A stretch of DNA of 64,000 bases from Flectonema sp. DT1601. Lineage: Eukaryota > Euglenozoa > Diplonemea > Diplonemida > Diplonemidae. The stretch spans positions 1,127,501 through 1,191,500 of the forward strand of contig OZ025800.1 in the NCBI GenBank assembly GCA_964019425.1. Reading direction: 5' to 3'. The notes beneath the pieces were generated by a model that searched no databases, was not told the DNA's origin, and was given only the letters and a program-made list of their open reading frames with translations. A program made the position numbers and the translations under genes. Numbering within the stretch: position 1 is the first letter of the stretch; every line of letters starts with the position of its first letter. Shown piece after piece: positions 44,447-57,100 of the stretch.

Positions 44447-47400
44447 ATGCTGAGCGTGTTAGCGATGTTGGTGCTCTCATGCGGAGGGACATTCTTAAAA
44501 CCGGACCTGACATCAATATCGGAGTTGAGCACTGCACATGATGCTGTCCTAAACCACGTCTGCCCTACTGGTAAATATATTATAAAACAAACTGGATCAT
44601 TTAGTGCCTCAAAGGGTGACAGAGCATGGAAGACTGAATGTGCACCACCTCTGAATACATTCACTGTTAATACAGGTACGTGTATTACTAGTGCTAAAAC
44701 TGATACAGGTTGTGATGATATCCCCAATAAAGGTCCCTTAGTAAGAGACACATCATGGGCCGTTGAATGCGATGAGGGTTACGTAATGACTTCGATGTAT
44801 TCAAAACATCTGAACTGGCTCAACAGTAGAGAGTGGACTTTCACGTGTTGTAAATTATTTCCTAATGCCTACTTCACGCAACGCTCTCGTGCATCAGTTC
44901 TTACAGGAGTGGGTGATACTGAGCCTTCATTTAGTTTAACACCTGAGATAGATAATATTTTGATTGGATTCGAAACCAATCGAAGTATATTAACTAAGGA
45001 TCGCCAATGGGGTGCAATCAGCGCACAACTTTGTAATGTGCAACCTCCCACAGCTTTACCTACAGCAATTCCAACGGCTGTACCTACGGCAATTCCTACA
45101 GCGATTCCCACTGCAGTTCCAACTGCTGTCCCTACCGCGATCCCGACAGCTATTCCGACAACAGTGCCCACGGCGATTCCAACAGCGATTCCAACTGCTG
45201 TCCCTACTGCTGTTCCAACAGCCATACCTACTGCTGTTCCAACGACAATTCCGACGGCCGTACCTACTGCTGTTCCAACGACAATACCGACGGCCGTACC
45301 TACTGCTGTTCCAACGGCAATTCCGACGGCCATACCTACTGCTGTTCCGACGGCCATACCGACGGCAATTCCAACAGCTGTCCCTACTGCGATTCCGACG
45401 GCCATTCCGACCGCAATTCCCACAGCAGTCCCAACGGCTGTTCCTACTGCCATTCCAACGGCGGTTCCGACAGCGATTCCGACAGCCATACCTACCGCAA
45501 TCCCCACCGCAGTTCCAACAGCGATTCCGACAGCCATACCTACCGCAATCCCCACCGCAGTTCCAACAGCCGTTCCTACTGCCATTCCGACGACTATCCC
45601 CGCAATTCCCACAGCGATTCCGACAGCTTTGCCTACCGCAGTTCCAACAACTATTCCCACTGCAATTCCAACAGCTGTGCCTACGGCCGTTTCCACAGCG
45701 GTTCCAACAACGGTACCCTCGACAGTGCCGTCTGCAATTCCTCTAACCACAACTTCTGCCCCTACAGCACTCCCCACTTCATTGGGCACTTCGACACCAA
45801 CAACCTCTCCAACTACAATACCAACTATGGTACCAACTATTGGAGTGACAAATGTTCCTGATGATGAAATGAGTGTAAATAATAACGACACTGAATACGA
45901 GAGTTGGTTGGGTGATGATCAGGTGGCCAGCTACGATACTCGATCAGGGGCAAGCGCCGCGGTGTTGGGTGCCAGCGCAATCGCAGGGGGTCTGTCACCA
46001 GTTTCTAGCTATTTAGTAATAACACAGCCTTGCTTTATAACGGAAAAACAAAAACTTCCTATTGCCTTACACCCTACTCAAATATCGGTAGATGGCAGGC
46101 ATTCCAGTGGCGTTATGTTAGGGAACAGTATTATAAGTTTGGGATGCCTTGCAGTCTTCTCTGCGATGTCGAAAATTGGTAAGTTAGCATTTCCTTCGAT
46201 AATGGACATTGATGGTCTTTTAAGATTTCCTTCAATACCTTTATTTATATTCTTAATTCTATATCAAGGATTAGTCCTTGGTTCATTTATTCAATTGTAT
46301 ACGAAAAACAATCCTGGTGTTGTCGCTTTATCTCTCTGTGTTTTGCTAATGTGTATTTTGGGACCTGTTTACGTTCTGAGAACGCTTGTTAACTATCCTT
46401 GCAAACACGCAATTTATGTCAACAGCACTTGTAGAACACCTGTCTCTCGATACATTCTGGGAAATGGTGAATGGCTTAGCCGCACAGAAACAAATCACTG
46501 GGTGAGGCAATATGTTCATTTTCTTAAGGGATTCAAACCGAATTGCACGTACTTTTCTGTTTATAACTTCGCTAGTAGTTTTGCCCTTGGTTCAATAGCT
46601 GCTATCAAAGTCGAGACTCCTACCAGATGTGGTCATTTACGATTATTCTCTGGTTTTATTTTAGTTATATTGTTCGGAGTTCATGTTATAAAGAAACCGT
46701 TTTCCCGACAACGCGACAACCACATGATTCCATTAGTGTTGGCACTCATGTTTTTATCAGTCTTTATGGCAGCTGCGTCATACTACACGATGTCGAGTGG
46801 ACTTAAAGTAGTGTGTGAAATATTAGATATGATATCCTTAGTAGTGATCGCAATCAAAGTCATTCTTGACGCATGTAGTGAGATTTACTTGTTAATATCA
46901 AAACAAAGACACCGTATGCAACTCGAACAATGGAAGAAAGACGCAGAAGAATTTCATTGTAGTGAAGGTTCTGTAAGCGCAGACACACCAGTATTCAATA
47001 CTCTCAGACCGACTGAATCCAACAATAAAAGTTTACTTCTACCATATTATGCAAATGAAAGCAACGATTGTTATTCGAGCGTTGTAAACCCTTCTTTGGG
47101 AGAATCACAAACGACAAATGAAACGAAAAGAATGAAAGAATTTAAAAGAAGAAGTATGAGTGACTATCCAGGTGTTCAGAACTTCATGATAAACTCAAGT
47201 GGATTTCACACACTAGAAGTTGGTAGTCCATGCAGCCCATTCACTACCAGATCATTAGCAGCTACTGAACCACTTAGAAACAGACAAGGAACTGAGAGCT
47301 CTATCGGAATTTTCACTCCTCGTTCAGTATTAGGATCACCAATAACGAGTGACTTCCGAATGCCAAGTAATTGCAACAGACGATCATCTGAAATACGTCA

Positions 47401-47887
47401 AAGCGCTTTTGCTCCATACACGACTGACACGTGTGAGCTGAAAAAGAAACCGACGGAAACAACCAACAGAAGAGTATTACAATTACAAGGAACAGAAAGC
47501 TCTGGAGGAATAACAAGCAGTGATGTTACCCCGTCGGCACAATCACTAAATGAGGCTTATTTGAATCCTTCTTTTAAAGGAGAGAAGTACTCTCCGTTGA
47601 GTTCTGGAGCTGAATCACCCAGTTCTGCGTATCACTCGGTTGGGTTCACACCCTTGGTGAATACTCCGTCATCTGCATCAATTACTACACTGAAACCATC
47701 TCGTAGAATGCCACCACCATTTCTAGTCAGTCCTGCCATAACAGCTAATTCACCATTGAGTATTAATATTATTTGTAGTACTCCTGATGGTAAAACTGTT
47801 GCTCCAGTTCGTGTCTTTAGTGATGGCAGTGGTGGAGGCATTGAATTGGCAAACAAACCTTCGTCTTCTTCAGTAATCAGAGTGTAG
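44447..47887 (+). CDS. Dermatopontin-like, PTA-stalk, multipass receptor 1
   Basis: 1146 residues, one exon. Signal peptide (MLSVLAMLVLSCGG). Residues about 20-195 are a dermatopontin-like domain with repeated D/S-R-x-W and Cys pairs (GDRAWKTECA, DTSWAVECDEGYV, SREWTFTCC, KDRQWGAISAQLC). Residues about 200-430 are four-residue PTAI/PTAV repeats, an O-glycosylatable stiff stalk. A membrane domain with about seven hydrophobic segments follows (about 540-830; FPSIPLFIFLILYQGLVLGSF, GNGEWLSR, VETPTRCGHLRLFSG). The cytosolic tail of about 310 residues is Ser/Thr-rich with many SP/TP sites. Inference: an adhesion-type seven-pass surface receptor. I know of no named family; conserved GNGEWL and ETPTRCGHLRLFSG blocks mark it as a paralogue of the gene at 54149. 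Confidence 0.85.
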   Translation: MLSVLAMLVLSCGGTFLKPDLTSISELSTAHDAVLNHVCPTGKYIIKQTGSFSASKGDRAWKTECAPPLNTFTVNTGTCITSAKTDTGCDDIPNKGPLVRDTSWAVECDEGYVMTSMYSKHLNWLNSREWTFTCCKLFPNAYFTQRSRASVLTGVGDTEPSFSLTPEIDNILIGFETNRSILTKDRQWGAISAQLCNVQPPTALPTAIPTAVPTAIPTAIPTAVPTAVPTAIPTAIPTTVPTAIPTAIPTAVPTAVPTAIPTAVPTTIPTAVPTAVPTTIPTAVPTAVPTAIPTAIPTAVPTAIPTAIPTAVPTAIPTAIPTAIPTAVPTAVPTAIPTAVPTAIPTAIPTAIPTAVPTAIPTAIPTAIPTAVPTAVPTAIPTTIPAIPTAIPTALPTAVPTTIPTAIPTAVPTAVSTAVPTTVPSTVPSAIPLTTTSAPTALPTSLGTSTPTTSPTTIPTMVPTIGVTNVPDDEMSVNNNDTEYESWLGDDQVASYDTRSGASAAVLGASAIAGGLSPVSSYLVITQPCFITEKQKLPIALHPTQISVDGRHSSGVMLGNSIISLGCLAVFSAMSKIGKLAFPSIMDIDGLLRFPSIPLFIFLILYQGLVLGSFIQLYTKNNPGVVALSLCVLLMCILGPVYVLRTLVNYPCKHAIYVNSTCRTPVSRYILGNGEWLSRTETNHWVRQYVHFLKGFKPNCTYFSVYNFASSFALGSIAAIKVETPTRCGHLRLFSGFILVILFGVHVIKKPFSRQRDNHMIPLVLALMFLSVFMAAASYYTMSSGLKVVCEILDMISLVVIAIKVILDACSEIYLLISKQRHRMQLEQWKKDAEEFHCSEGSVSADTPVFNTLRPTESNNKSLLLPYYANESNDCYSSVVNPSLGESQTTNETKRMKEFKRRSMSDYPGVQNFMINSSGFHTLEVGSPCSPFTTRSLAATEPLRNRQGTESSIGIFTPRSVLGSPITSDFRMPSNCNRRSSEIRQSAFAPYTTDTCELKKKPTETTNRRVLQLQGTESSGGITSSDVTPSAQSLNEAYLNPSFKGEKYSPLSSGAESPSSAYHSVGFTPLVNTPSSASITTLKPSRRMPPPFLVSPAITANSPLSINIICSTPDGKTVAPVRVFSDGSGGGIELANKPSSSSVIRV
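45050..45725 (+). repeat. 12-bp coding repeat (PTAI/PTAV stalk)
   Basis: Tandem CCN-AC[ATCG]-GCN-[AG]T[TCAG] codon quartets, degenerate at third positions, encoding PTAI and PTAV. Several longer blocks (for example GTTCCAACGACAATTCCGAC) recur, so duplication has acted at more than one unit size. Confidence 0.92.
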
Positions 47888-48509
47888 GTCTTCTGTTGCT
47901 TATTTGTGTAAAACTTGAAAAATAGTCAGCAAGATTGGGTTGGTTTTATTCGTCGCTAAATAATAATTAATTTTATTTTTATTTATAACTCTTGTGAAAC
48001 TTTTGAAAACTTTCCTTCATAAACATTTGAGGGACTCAACAGTCTCTCAGTCTGAGTTGTATGACATAACTTTGACCTGTTTTTCTTACTCTTTCCTCTG
48101 CTATTTATTCCTTTTTACGTGAACGCAAAATTCTTTTGAGAACTAAACATGGGCACGGCGCTGTCGTGTGTTTTGAAAAAGCGTGCCTTCGCAGACGGTA
48201 CTGTTAGTCAAAGTCAAGTTTTACTTACATTCCATTTCCATTTTTTTTTTTTTTTTTTTTTTTTGCGTTCTTTATTCACACTGAGTGACGAGGTAAAATA
48301 AAGAAGACTTTCATTGTCGGAACGTGTAATTGTTTTCTTTACCTTCATACCTGTTTCGTACAAGTTGTGTTTCCTGTTATTAGAAAGGACACATCAGATA
48401 ATTCCTCTGGTGCTATTCCGTTCTTTAGTAGGTTTGACGTCTTGTTGTTGATTGTTTTGTTCTTACTGCAATTCGAACAATGTGTGTTATATTTTGTAGC
48501 CGTTGGTGG

Positions 48510-48551
<42 letters not shown>

Positions 48552-49856
48552 TACGGCTAGCTTTAATACTTCCTCTCTCCAACCTTTTAGTAGCGGACGT
48601 CGACAAACAGATGAGATCCGCAGTATTCAGCCGGCTATTTATTACGTCCATCAAACTTTTTTCTTTTTTTTCTTTCTCCCTATCGGAATTGAAGTTTTTT
48701 TTTCCTTTTTTTTTTTATTAAAAGGGGAGGGTGCTTTAGCAAACACTGAAATTGGAATGTGTTGCAACTCAAGTATGCCCCCCTTGTTACTGCTATATGA
48801 CAAGCATGTTGTGTAACTGAATACCTCTAAAAAGATGGTAGTGGTACCCTCTCTTTGAATGTAGAATGAATTGCTATGCACTTACAAAATAGTATTCTCG
48901 TCGAAGCCCCTGGAAGATTCCATTTTTACAGGTGGGTTACCAGCACATGTCTTCTGTACTTCTTTGATATCTTTTTCTTCATTCCATATAAAAATATTTA
49001 TTTTTTAATCATTTCTTTTACTATAGATCTCTATAAATAAAGGGGAAGGAATGTTCCCCTTTTTTCCCTAATTTATGTTTCTTTTTTTTCCAATTCTCTT
49101 GTTCTTTTTTCGCAACCAAGAACAAAGAATATTTATATATTATTTATTGTAATCTATTTAAAATAAAAGTCCTCTCTTGTTTACTACTATTTGCCTTGTA
49201 AACTAAACTCACAGCTGTTTTGCTTTAGTTACTCACATTGATATTTAAAATGTTGTAAATAGTGCTAAAATCTTGTCAGCTTTTTTTAGTTATAGATTGA
49301 CATGCAGAACTTTAGACGAATTTTTTTTTTTTTTAAAAAAAAAAACATGTCTTCCCTGCCGCTGTATGTCGAGCGGACAACGATCAGAGTCAGAAGAAAA
49401 GAGATAACTTGTACTAAGTTTCTAAGTGACGAAGAAAGGAGTTTCCATTTCGTTTTACCGGAAAAAATAAATAAATAAAGTCCAACAAGTAGTAGCAGCT
49501 TGTCAGGATAAGCAGAAAAGTCGCTAGCGTGTCCATTAAAAAAGATCTTCTCTTTGCTCCTGTGCAATTCCTCAGTGTGACGTGTTAGTCACTTCTCTGG
49601 ACTGTCATTCTCTCTCTTCCCTCCAATCACCAATAAGAATATCGATGCCTAGTGGTATTAATGTATTTTTATTTATGTATATTTCAGTGTAGTGATAATC
49701 ATTTTCTGTTATCAACTTTCCTTCTGCAGTTTTACGTTGTCAGTATTAAAGTTTTTCTTTTTCCTTGGCTTTGTATTATATTATATTGGGTTAGCTGAAT
49801 TCTTCTTCTTCTTCTTCTTTTTTCTTTTTTATTATTATTGAAAAACTTCCAGTCGG

Positions 49857-49996
49857 AACACAAAAGTTTTTGAACCGCCAACTCCATTTTAAACCCACTG
49901 AACCACCGTGCCGGCAATTTTTAAATTGGGGTTGGGCTTCTCCTCTAACATGAAGGTACTTTATATAAGGTTAGCGGTTTCAAAAACTTTTGTTTT
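49857..49996. mobile_element. Short inverted-repeat (MITE-like) element
   Basis: Left arm ACAAAAGTTTTTGAACCGCC (from 49860) pairs with right-arm sequence GCGGTTTCAAAAACTTTTGT (to 49992) with one extra base and one mismatch; the arms extend to about 25-27 bp. About 140 bp in all, non-coding. No clear target duplication, so the superfamily is open. Confidence 0.55.
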
Positions 49997-51033
49997 AAGA
50001 TTGAAAATTTTCCATTTTTTTTATTTAAAATAACTGAGGCATTGCAAAAAGCTTTTTTTAGTTATCAGCAGAGAGCTGTGAGTTGTTGCTCTTCTTAAAC
50101 GAACAAAACACACTGCAGCTTGACTTCTTGACCACGATGTTGGATTTAGAAGACTACTGCATCTAACTTTTTATTGAATATGTTTAGTATTTAGAAATAG
50201 TCCTTACACAAAACCATATATAGTTTCCCTTTTTATGGAGGAAACACCCAGCACAGTGACAAGCATTGCCTGTCTTAATCTTTGATAACTCCATTAGAAC
50301 ACTAAGGTATGGTAGGTTCAGCGGGTAACAGCAAGTTGACTAACTGAATCGTTCCAGAGCCCAAACAATGAATCATTTGTGTTCTATGAAGTCTTCCTAT
50401 GATACGTAATTCTTGTCTACGATGGCTGTTGTATTTTTTTTATGTTTATTTATTTATCTTTTTTTTATTCTATGATTTTTTGCGCGAAAAAAAAAAAACT
50501 TCTTCTTTTTTTTTTTTTTTTTTTTCCTATTTGTCACAAGGACTTAGCTATTTGGGCGGCCGAGTAAATGCCCGGGGTAGAGTCTCGCAGGTTCGTATTT
50601 TTGTTTCTATGTTGCATTATGAAACCCCCCAAGGGAGGCACATGTATATTACAGTCTTCTTTCTTTCGTTCTTCAGAATTGAAATAGTGGTGTATTTCTC
50701 CCGGTTCGCATTCGCGTGCTGGGTTGGCGTCTGGAGAATTTTTTTTGTGTCTCTTTTTGTTCTGTTGCTTTTGGGTTACCTGATATTTTTTGTTTTATGG
50801 CAACCTGCAAACAAGTTCCCAATTCACATCACTCACTTTTAAACACATGTTTCCGTTTTATTTGTATTCTTTTTTCTCTGATCTTGCCTATTTTTATTAT
50901 ATTGATGGTTTGCCTGGCTAATTGGGTTGTCGTTTTTTTTTTTTTTTTTTTTTTTTTGACTTCGGGGATTGCTCAATCTCGACTGGCTTCTTAATTGATA
51001 AATAAATACCACATTAGGACTTTATGGGAGGGG

Positions 51034-51070
<37 letters not shown>

Positions 51071-54000
51071 ATTTTCCCCGTGTGTCGATATGTGTTTCTG
51101 TTTTGTATTTTACTTGAGAACTTCAAAATGTTCCCGTTCAAAAATATAAAAAAAGAATGTCGATATAAAGTTACTTTTCGTGTATTCAATTAGTTCTGAT
51201 TTTACTATTCCCACTTCGTGTTTTATGCGCTATCAAGAAACCGGTTTCTGTTTCCGCGCACCTCACAACATTTCGGTACGGTCCTTAGTGCACCACACTT
51301 GGGATTAATTTTTCAATTCTAACCCTTGTCAGTTCCCCTTTTTGTTGGGTTTAACGAAAAAACTATTTTTTTTCAGAAGCATTTCCTTTTGTTTGTCATC
51401 TGCTTTCTGACCCACCCAGTCCAGTAGCACGTCTTGCTCTGGGAAAGATTGTCAAGCATCTGCCCGGAAGTAAGTACTTGTCAGTTATTTTCTAACCCCG
51501 CGCTTTTTAGTTATTCTTATAGTTGCTTGGTTCTGTTATTTTTTATATTTTTCTAAGTATAATCCACTGCTCACATTATTACTCAGATGCTATAACCGTG
51601 TCTGTTATGTGTTAGATGGGTCACTACTTAGGGTCCACATTTTCCCGCCTGTGAAGTCCTCACTTAATAAGCGGTGACACCCCTGTGAGATTTGTTTAGA
51701 GCTTGACTTCATCTGTTTTAAAAACAATAAAGAAAAAAAATTCCACACTTCAAAATAGTCCTACGAGATTCCTTCAGTTCTAATGCTTATCAATAACCCC
51801 ACGGCTGAATGCTATTCAAAGTACCTAAACACTAACCTTAATGTGTTTGACTTGACTTCAATACCGCTACGTCTTTTTGCCGCACCCTTATAATAGCGAC
51901 AGCTCTTTTTTCTCAATTCATTTTGAGACATATAGGGCTGGGAGGAATTCTTTTGCTCTTATTTAATCTGTTTCTGTATAAATATCAGTCAAAATTATTT
52001 TTTGCGACCAAATTCGATGAAAAAACTTTTCAAAAAAAAAAAAGAAATAGTAAAAATTTCGATCAAAGCGGCATTTTAATGCTCTGCATCGTTCGGTTCA
52101 CTTCCGTCCGAAATCGGGAGGTTGGCATCCCATGCTTGTCACTTAAATCGAGAAAAAGAGATTTTATGATCTACTAAATCAGCTCAGCCGTGGACAAGTG
52201 CTAAAACTAAAAAAATAATCGAAGTGTCTACTGTGACACTGCTGACTCAGCGGGATCCAGAGAAAAAAATTCGAGCAAAAATATATTAAAGAGTACTAAG
52301 CATGTGCCAGTGAGGCAGGTTGTTACTACTACCAGTCTTTTTGAACTTACTTTGAGACCATTCGGTGATATTCTGAGTGAGTTTTCGCTAAGAAAAACTG
52401 GGTTGGTTAGTTAGTTCTTGGTGCAAATCTCTTGAGGGCAGGGGGGAAGGGAAAAAAAAAGTAAAAAAGTGAAATTAGGGTTTTTTTTACTCAGATTTTC
52501 TCGATCTTTCCATTCTAGGTCTGGGATTAATATTTATCATTGAGTACTACCAAGGAAATCCTGCAAAGAGACATTTATCTCCTTTTAGCAGCACTAACTA
52601 TGTTTAAAAGTACATCCCTGCCTAATTTGACAGATCACACCCTCCCCGATTCCAAAAAAAAGAAAATCGATGTTGTGTAACCTGCTCAGGCAGTGAGAAA
52701 ATAGTTTTTTTTGGTCGCAAAGAAATAATTTTGACTGCATATTGTTTTTGAAATAAAATTTTTTTTATAAAGAATTCTTTTTATTTAGTCTCTATCCATC
52801 CACTTTACTGAGGTCATTACCCTAATAGATTATGCGACAGTCATGTGGTACATGAGTGAAAGTTAACTCGTACCCATTGCTATTTAATATGTAGATTTTT
52901 CTATTCTATTTCTTATTGAGTAATCTATGCCTCTACATGGCGATGGCGGTCTTTGCCATCCAGTATGGGATTAGGCCTGTTTTTTTTGTTAGTAATTTTT
53001 TTTAATTTTTTTATTGTAACTTTCCTTATTATTTTCCCTAATCGTCTATTTTAATCATACTGTAGCTACTGGTGTTTCGCCATACCAACGTTTTTTTAAT
53101 ACCGTTTTTTTTTTTATAAACCAACGGTATTGTCACTGCTTTCTGAATTCTCCTACTATTTGAAAGCCCAATTGCGACTTTTACACAACTGAATAATATC
53201 ATTGCCGATGAGACTATTCTGTATATACTCTTAACAAGACTACACTGAAAAAATTAAAAAAAATAAAACGATAGTCTTGCATAGTAAATAAATAAAGAAA
53301 AAAAAATTTTTTTTTTTTGTTGAGCCAGTGACAGAGTTGTGGAAGCCTAGGAGATCTCTTACAAGAATAACCTTATAATGGATATCGTGATTACGGTAAA
53401 CTGCTTTTTTCATTTTCTTTTTACATCACGTATTTTAAATAGTATTGTGTGTGGTCCACGCCTATGGCACTATTGAATACCCAAGATGTTGTGTGATAGG
53501 TTCAAACAATTAATGAGTAATCTTTATCTTCCTACCGAATAAATGTCAACAACTACTGTTTTTTGTGTGAGAGCTCTTAAAATTTTTGTACTTTGTAGCC
53601 GTCTCTCCAGACTGTTGTTTCGTTGACTATTACAAGCAAAAAAAAGTCAAAAGAAAAAAAAACAGGCGAAAAATCTGACTACAGTCATCCAGCGAAGTGC
53701 TAAGCCTTTGTCATGGACTGCAGGGTACTGTTTTTTTTAAGGAAAAAAGAAAAAAAAAAGAAATCCCTCAACCTCCTCCCTCACGACCAAGTCATTTATT
53801 GCTATGTTTTATTCTGCCTACTCACTGGGTGCGTGTGCATGAAGGGGAAATATAAATCGATAAAAAGACTCAATTTACAAAATGAGAAAGTATGTGTTTG
53901 AAAGTTTACACATCTGAAAAACAAACAAAAAAAGTGATATTTCCTCCCGACTGCTTTCTTTGAAGCTGTATCGATCCTGTGACGCTATCAAGATCTAATT

Positions 54001-54110
54001 AGTAGGAGTTTGATTAGAAAAAATACTTAACTTTATTTATTATCAGAACACATGGATGTTACAAACGTTGAACTAAATACCCACTTATTATTATTATTAT
54101 TATTATTATT

Positions 54111-54122
54111 ATATTCCTCCAG
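54111..54122 (+). promoter_or_regulatory. Pyrimidine-CAG acceptor upstream of receptor 2
   Basis: ATATTCCTCCAG, 26 nt before the ATG at 54149, following a TTA repeat. Confidence 0.45.
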
Positions 54123-54148
54123 TTTAGGTTGGCTGTAAAACAACAACA

Positions 54149-57100
54149 ATGTTGACAGTCATTGTAGTAACACAGATATCATGTACGGGACAGTTTTTAC
54201 AACCCGACATGGGAACTGTTACATCGCTGCAATCTACTTGGGATGTGACTGTTAATCATGTCTGTCCTTCAGATAAATATGTTATTAGACATGGAGGAGA
54301 TTATTGGGATCCTCATGGAGATAGGAGATGGACTACAGATTGCGCACGTCCATTAAGTACATTCACAATTGATACTTTAAACTGTTTTACTACTTCACCT
54401 TTAACTGATACTGGTTGTGATGATATTCCTAATAAAGGTCCAACTGTTAGAGACTCTCCTTGGTCAATAGAATGTCCTGCTGGTTTCGTTATGACTAAAC
54501 TTTGGTCAAACCACTTAAATTGGATAAACAGCAGACAGTGGTCATTCACTTGTTGTGCTCTCTCCCCGACTGCTTACATTACGGAGCACACTCGCACTCC
54601 TCAGACGGCGTTTACGGCACCGCTGGAGCCGACTATTAATCTGATACCGCTAACGGATAATACGATTGTGGGGTTTGATACCTTTCGTCTTAAAAATATT
54701 AAGGATCGTGAGTGGGGAGTGACCAGCGCTAAACTTTGCGACACTCCACCCCTTACGGCTGTGCCAACAGATGTACCAACAGCGGTTCCCACAGCAGTAC
54801 CAACCGCGATTCCTACCGCAATCCCAACAGCAGTGCCAACTGCGATTCCAACAGCAGTTCCAACCGCTGTGCCCACTGCAGTACCAACCGCGATTCCGAC
54901 CTCAATCCCAACTGCGATTCCTACAGCAGTTCCAACCGCTGTGCCCACTGCGGTACCAACCGAAATTCCGACCGCTGTTCCAACAGCAGTACCAACCGCA
55001 ATCCCAACTGCAGTACCAACCGCAATTCCGACCGCAATCCCGACTGCAGTTCCAACAGCTGCCCCTACTTCAGTACCAACCGCGATTCCGACCGCAATCC
55101 CAACTGCGATTCCTACAGCAGTTCCAACCGCTGTGCCCACCGCAGTACCAACCGCAATTCCGACCGCTGTTCCTACAGCAGTTCCAACAGCTGCCCCTAC
55201 TTCAGTACCAACCGCGATTCCGACCGCAATCCCAACTGCGATTCCAACAGCAGTTCCAACCGTTGTGCCCACCGCAGTACCAACCGCAATTCCGACCGCT
55301 GTTCCTACAGCGGTTCCAACCGCAATTCCAACCGCAATCCCAACTGCGGTTCCTACAGCAGTTCCAACCGCTGTGCCCACTGCGGTACCAACTGCAATCC
55401 CAACCGCGATTCCTACAGCAGTTCCGAGTGCTGTTCCAACTGCAATACCAACTGTGATTCCGACCGCAATCCCGACTGCAGTTCCAACAGCTGCCCCTAC
55501 TTCAGTACCAACCGCGATTCCAACCGCTGTGCCCACTGCAGTACCAACTGCGATTCCGACCGCGATTCCGACCGCAATTCCGACCGCAATTCCGACAGCA
55601 ATCCCGACCGCAGTTCCAACAGCTTTGCCTACTGCAGTACCAACTGCGAACCCTACTGCGATTCCGACGGCAATCCCGACTGCAATTCCAACGGCTGTGC
55701 CTACTGCAGTACCAACTGCGAACCCTACTGCGATTCCGACGGCAATCCCGACTGCAATTCCAACGGCTGTGCCTACTGCAGTACCAACTGCGAACCCTAC
55801 GACTGCAATCCCGACAGCTGCTCCTACTGCGGTTTCAACCTCGGTACCTACTGCAGTACCGACAACAGCACCAAACAATAGATCAACTTCTGAACAGGTG
55901 ACTGGAACACCAGATGAGAATCCAAGTTGGCTTCGTGATGACCGACTTGTGGATTTTGAAACTCGTTCTGCAGCCAGCGCGGTCATCATTGGAGCTGCTG
56001 CTATTGCATCGGAAATTAACGTTCCTCTGGTGTTGAATTATTTAATTGTAACTCAACCGTGTTTCATCACTGAGAAACAAAAACTACCACTCGCCTTACA
56101 CATTACCCAACTTTCAGTAAATGACAGCCACTCAAAGGGTGTCATTGTCGCAAGCATTTCTATTATAGTCGTCATTTTCGCCCTTGCTTTGGTTCTGTCA
56201 TATATTGGGAGGGTTGCTTTCCCTTCTGTTAAAGATATGGACGGCCTTATCAGATTTCCTTCCATTCCGTTGTCTGTGTTCTTATGTATATACCAGGGGC
56301 TGGCACTTGGTTCTTTTATTCAATTATTTGCCTACAACGATGTTGTTATTGGATTTATGTCATTGCTTTCATTACTATTGTGTGTCATAATTCCTGGATG
56401 GCTTTTTCGAAGACAGGTGCGTGATGGAAATAAGTTTTCAATCTACGAAATGAATCGCTCAAGAAGACCAATTGCCAGATACCTTCTTGGCAACGGTGAG
56501 TGGCTAAGCAAATCTGAAGATTATCATTGGGTCGGTAGATATATTCACTTTGTTAGAATGTTTCGACCTGGATATTCATTTTTCACAGTCTTTAACTTTG
56601 CTAGCAGCCTAGCCTTGGGGGCTATTGCAGCCATGAAAGTGGAAACGCCAACCCGCTGTGGCCATCTTCGTCTTTTCTCTGGAATAATACTATTCATAAT
56701 GTTGGTGCTCTATGTAAAATTACAACCGTTCGTACGTCGACTAAGCAATCACGTACTCCCTTTTATTATATTCTTAATGTGCTCATCTGTTTTCATAGCT
56801 GCAGCTTCGTACTACAGCATGAACGATAAACTAAAAAGTATCAGCGAAACATTAGATGTGATTTCTATTATTATATTTGCTACTAAAGTTGGATTCGATC
56901 TTTTGTGTGAAGGTTATATTTTAGTGACAAGGCAGAGAGATGATATGCAAGAGGCTCAATGGAAGAAACAGTCGCAGAAAAAACTTCTGACTGAATGTAG
57001 AATCGTAGCACCTGTTGATCTTTCGGGTATCGACAGCAGCTCTACTCGTCAACAGATGATAGGAAATCAGGAAGCGTTTATGCGTTCTCCTCCTGATGAT

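Larger units (their letters stand above)
47888..54148. other. Gene-poor AT-rich region
   Basis: 6.3 kb with no supportable gene. Long T or A runs at about 48240-48264, 48513-48548, 50504-50525, 50934-50957 and 51040-51067. Open frames are Phe/Lys low complexity. A small inverted-repeat element lies at 49857-49996. At about 51380-51470 a T-run plus CAG, a 90-nt protein-like stretch (SDPPSPVARLALGKIVKHLP) and a GTAAGT occur together; this might be an exon or RNA gene but is unsupported. Just before 54149 there is a run of TTA trinucleotides (54085-54111). Confidence 0.5.

Noticed and set aside
50530-50610. tRNA-like boxes (TTAGCTATTTGG, GCAGGTTCGTATT)
   Set aside because: Arms do not pair into a cloverleaf and the acceptor stem is absent.
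48367-51000. Several Phe-rich frames of 70-150 codons
   Set aside because: They are translations of T runs and AT-rich spacer.
44869-55989. Long minus-strand Val/Gly/Ala frames and Gln- or Asn/Ser-rich + frames over the PTA repeats
   Set aside because: Shadows of 12-bp repeats inside the two receptor genes.
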